Source: Ophiodon elongatus (taxonomy: Eukaryota > Chordata > Actinopteri > Perciformes > Hexagrammidae). Taken from it: 64,000 bases of DNA. Below, piece after piece: positions 60,936 to 64,000 of the stretch (its first letter is position 1; every line of letters starts with the position of its first letter). The notes beneath the pieces are model-generated. The model saw only the letters and a program-made list of their open reading frames with translations. It was not told where the DNA came from and did not search any database. The stretch is from contig JACSYO010002172.1 of NCBI GenBank assembly GCA_016806645.1, positions 1,191,990-1,255,989 on the forward strand, written 5' to 3'. The translations under genes and the position numbers were made by a program.

Positions 60936-62057
60936 CTACAGCGGGTAGAGAGAGATGGACAAGGTTAGAATTAGCTGTCGCTGCGAGCACCTGGTACAAA
61001 AAAGATGTGTTGAGGAAATTGTGTTGCCATATATGCCTTAAGCCTATCTCGGAAAAACAGCCAGTTCCCAAAGACAACAGAGACACTGAGAGCCTTCCTC
61101 TGAGGAAAGCTATGAGTCATATCCCCTTTAATAAAATCACAATTCACCTGTTCATCACCTCAAACGCTCCGCTCTAGCGGGATATTTCACATCCCCAAAG
61201 TCAATTAACTTGAGTAATTGTGACTGTAATACTTCTAACTGTGCTGATGGGCCTCATGAAGGAGGCAGTTAAGGGAGGTGAGGAGAGGGGAGAGACTGAG
61301 AGAGAGATGCAACGATGACTTCTACGACAGCGGCCATCTTAGCAAGCCGCGGGAAATTTGGAGGCTTATCATGCATTAGCACTAACGACACTCCAGAGAG
61401 AGGAACCCAGTTATTAAAGAACACAATTTTTGTATTTTAAAAAAGCTCAAAAGCCCAGATCTAAAAAAACAAACTCACTGCCAGGCTTAAGAAGAGGGAG
61501 AGGCATGCTGACAACATGAGAAAAAATATTCAGGGATGTAAACAGGAGAAACTGTTTAAAAAAGCAGGGCACTTTTCCAGGAGAGGCAGTGAAATTAAGA
61601 GAACAGAGGGAGGTGATAAATCCCTCAATGGCCCTTAGATGAAAAGAGCTTAAAGGATCTGAAAAAAAAAACATTTAAACACAGGAGAACACAGAAGTGC
61701 ACCGCTAAACACTGTGTTTAAGGGACAACAGCAGATGTTGGGAGAGGAATCTGGAGCGGCGGAGCAAGACGTCCCACATGTGACAGGAGGAACAAAACGG
61801 GCCCTGTAAGCAGATGCTGAAGACGGAAATATGGAAGAGGAATCTCTGCTTGTGTCAAACTTGTGCAGATGTGGGCCACACACACAGACAACACGCAGAG
61901 GCGGCCCATCCAAAGCTCCATCAGCTGGATGCTTTCACGCCCATTAGCTGCTACTCCGCCTCTCTGCTCCTGGGCTTTTATCTGCACTGCCCCTTGAGGC
62001 GGCTGGGCAGTACTGCAGCTGGCATGGCTCATGAGAGGGACAGGGAACAGGCAAGAA

Positions 62058-62091
62058 GGGAGGGAGGGAGGGAAGGAGAGAGGGAGGGAGG
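62058..62091 (+). other. G-quadruplex-type G-run tract
   Basis: Six GGG runs separated mostly by a single A (GGGAGGGAGGGAGGG and AGGGAGGGAGG), meeting the classical four-run quadruplex pattern. It is on the template strand of efnb2. Confidence 0.7.
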
Positions 62092-63726
62092 TGTTGGTAG
62101 TAGAGCTTGTGGTCTATCAGGTCAGTAACACAGGGGCTAACGAGCTGCCAGGGCTTAGCAGCTTGGCTTCCCGCCAGCGCGCAGTGGCCCGCATTCACTA
62201 CGACCGCCCCCACCACACTCCCCTCCCCTCTGCTTCCTCTCCAGCCTCTCCTCCTCTTCCTCCTCCCTCAAACAACACCCCATCATCCCCAGCTTCCTTC
62301 TCTCCAGGGCAGCCACCTTGCAGCCGCTACCCTCTACTCTCTTCCCTCTTCCCTAAACCCCATCACCCCAGGAACACACTTCTCCTCCTCCCAGTTGTCT
62401 TTTTTCTCTTCCTTTTCCACACTCCCAGAATCCCCTTGCTTCAATGAGACGGTGATGGGAGCGGACACAAAGAGCATGTTAACAAGAACTCCTTCACCCC
62501 TCCCTCCTTCCCACCCTCCATCTCGCCTCCTCTCTCCCCCTGTCTCCTTCTCCAGCTGACCTATGGCTTTTCCAGTGGTGACCGAAAAGCACATTACAGA
62601 CAAAGCTCCTTAAAGGCTTGTGCTCCTGTGCCTGTGTGTGTGTATGTCTGTGCGTGCGTGTGTGTGCATGTGTTCATTTCATAAACCTGTTAGCACAACA
62701 CACATTGATTTTAACAATCCTGCAGGATGTCATTAACCATCTTAACAGTGTTTACTTTGTAGTGATGTCACGATGGCGGTGTGTTTGTGCAGTGCTGTTT
62801 GAGGCGTGAGGTACGTGGGATGTCGAGGTGCATGCATGGTCAGAAGCACTAATGCCTGAGAGGTCAGAGTTCACGGGGTCTGAAGGCCGGTGGACTGCAC
62901 AGAAGGCGCATTTAGGTCTGCCACACATATCGCTGCTTGTATCACTGCCTGTTTCTTTCTTCTGTCCTCCCTTCTTCTCTTCCTTTGCCCTATTAACACA
63001 TCAACATCCATTTAAACTGAAGCTAAACAAAAAAAAAAAAAACAGAATTTGCTTCTCAAGCCTCCAAAAACAGAGTTTTTTTTAACTTGCCCGCAACGTT
63101 TCCATGACAATTAAAAAAAATCCTTCAATCTGGAGTCATTTGAAACTTTAAATTCTTCTTCCCCTTTAAATGCAGAGTAAAACACATACTCACTATGCCA
63201 AGGCTGCAGTGCCGGCAAGCCTGACTTGGATTTAAACAGAATGTGATTGTTGAATGGGCTAAGGCCGCCTGAATGACTGGGCCCTCCTCAGTCCTCCTCA
63301 GCCCTCCTCAGCCCAGGCAGACGAGGCCAGGCTGGACGGGCTGACAGACTAGCTGGCTAGAGTTAACCAGTTAATCCGTAATGCTGGGCCTGAGGGAGCG
63401 GGGGGGGGGACTAAATGGATTTAGTCACCAACGAGCTGGCATTACAGCATCCAGATGAGACCCACAGACATGGGAGGGGGAGCACAAGAAGGAAAAAGGA
63501 GAAGAAATAGTGAGGGAGATTAAGCCACTACTTGGGCTTGTGTGTGACCTTCTGCAGGGAGCCAGAGAAACAATGAGGGAGAAAAAAGAAGGACAAAGGA
63601 AAGGCTGCATTGGATTTTCGTTCACCGTTCACTCCATCTTGACTGTGAATTACAGTCTATTTCCTCACTCTTTTCGCATTGGCAATGTGGTTGAGATGGG
63701 GTTCTCGGGCTGAGCCAGACTGGTCC

Positions 63727-63762
63727 CACACACACACACGCACACACACACACACACACACG
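63727..63762. repeat. (CA)n microsatellite
   Basis: CA units with CG interruptions inside efnb2 intron 2. Confidence 0.95.
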
Positions 63763-64000
63763 CCTTCAACCACACACAGGTCACATGAAGTCTCAAACCA
63801 ACGGTAGAACTGTGTGAAAGAAGTGGGCTCTGGCTGTGTGTGTTAGAGCCACGTGTAAAATTAGCGCCAGCATACAACACACACTCCGACCACAATCCCA
63901 CCCCTGCATCGTAAACACACCACAAGTCACCCCGCCCCTACACGTCCTCACCCTCCTCAGCTTCATTTACCTCCTTAACTTCATTTTCCCTGTTTATCAA

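Larger units (their letters stand above)
60936..64000 (-). other. efnb2: efnb2 intron 2 (partial, continues beyond window)
   Basis: At least 3.06 kb upstream of exon 3 without any frame resembling the ephrin receptor-binding domain. It contains a purine-rich G-run tract (62058-62091), a long pyrimidine-rich tract (about 62205-62435) and a CA microsatellite. Host developmental enhancers are plausible in an intron of this gene but cannot be identified here. Confidence 0.75.

Noticed and set aside
61814..62559. ORFs in efnb2 intron 2
   Set aside because: They fall in purine- or pyrimidine-rich low-complexity DNA and show no similarity to ephrin or any other family.

Overview
The window looks like nuclear DNA of a teleost fish, probably a percomorph. 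It is AT-leaning, rich in (CA)n/(GT)n microsatellites, and crowded with decayed non-LTR retrotransposons carrying the YADD reverse-transcriptase box and with small inverted-repeat elements. It contains one clearly recognisable host gene. I see no operons, CRISPR arrays, rRNA or recognisable tRNA genes.

The host gene is ephrin-B2 (efnb2) on the minus strand, at the right end. Its last three coding exons lie at 60843-60935, 59514-59624 and 57281-57687. They join in matching phases and encode the end of the receptor-binding domain, the extracellular stem, the transmembrane helix and the conserved cytoplasmic tail ending in the PDZ ligand YYKV. A 3' UTR of about 3.6 kb runs to a canonical poly(A) signal at 53701-53706. 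Exons 1 and 2 must lie beyond base 64000, and 60936-64000 is intron 2. The sequence does not let me decide between the teleost a and b paralogues.

The remaining ~53 kb is intergenic. From left to right it holds: a 5'-truncated LINE on the minus strand (150-2020); a scrap of retroviral pol (2046-2226); a 4.1-kb minisatellite of a 17-bp unit (2230-6365) that is stop-free over long stretches in all six frames and so gives many spurious ORFs; a broken HIPK-like protein kinase relic (7112-7660); a gag-like retroviral leader (9560-10536); a LINE copy whose 5' part is inverted and carries a 30-bp minisatellite (13667-14755); a microsatellite cluster (19764-20353); a ~510-bp inverted-repeat element (20883-21391); a nearly intact LINE reverse-transcriptase ORF with one in-frame TGA (23735-26215); a family of TIR elements (32511-33097, 39091-39290, 41750-42180, 48431-48756); a GC-rich island with a 13-bp minisatellite (36740-37085); a perfect 19-bp hairpin (41649-41688); and another truncated LINE (51440-52625).

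I did not find a convincing new biological system. The best leads are structural: the stop-free 17-bp minisatellite, the inverted LINE with an in-frame decapeptide repeat seeded from its own ORF, the kinase relic, the TIR family and the perfect hairpin. The intergenic space next to efnb2 may also hold its enhancers, but I cannot show this from the sequence alone.
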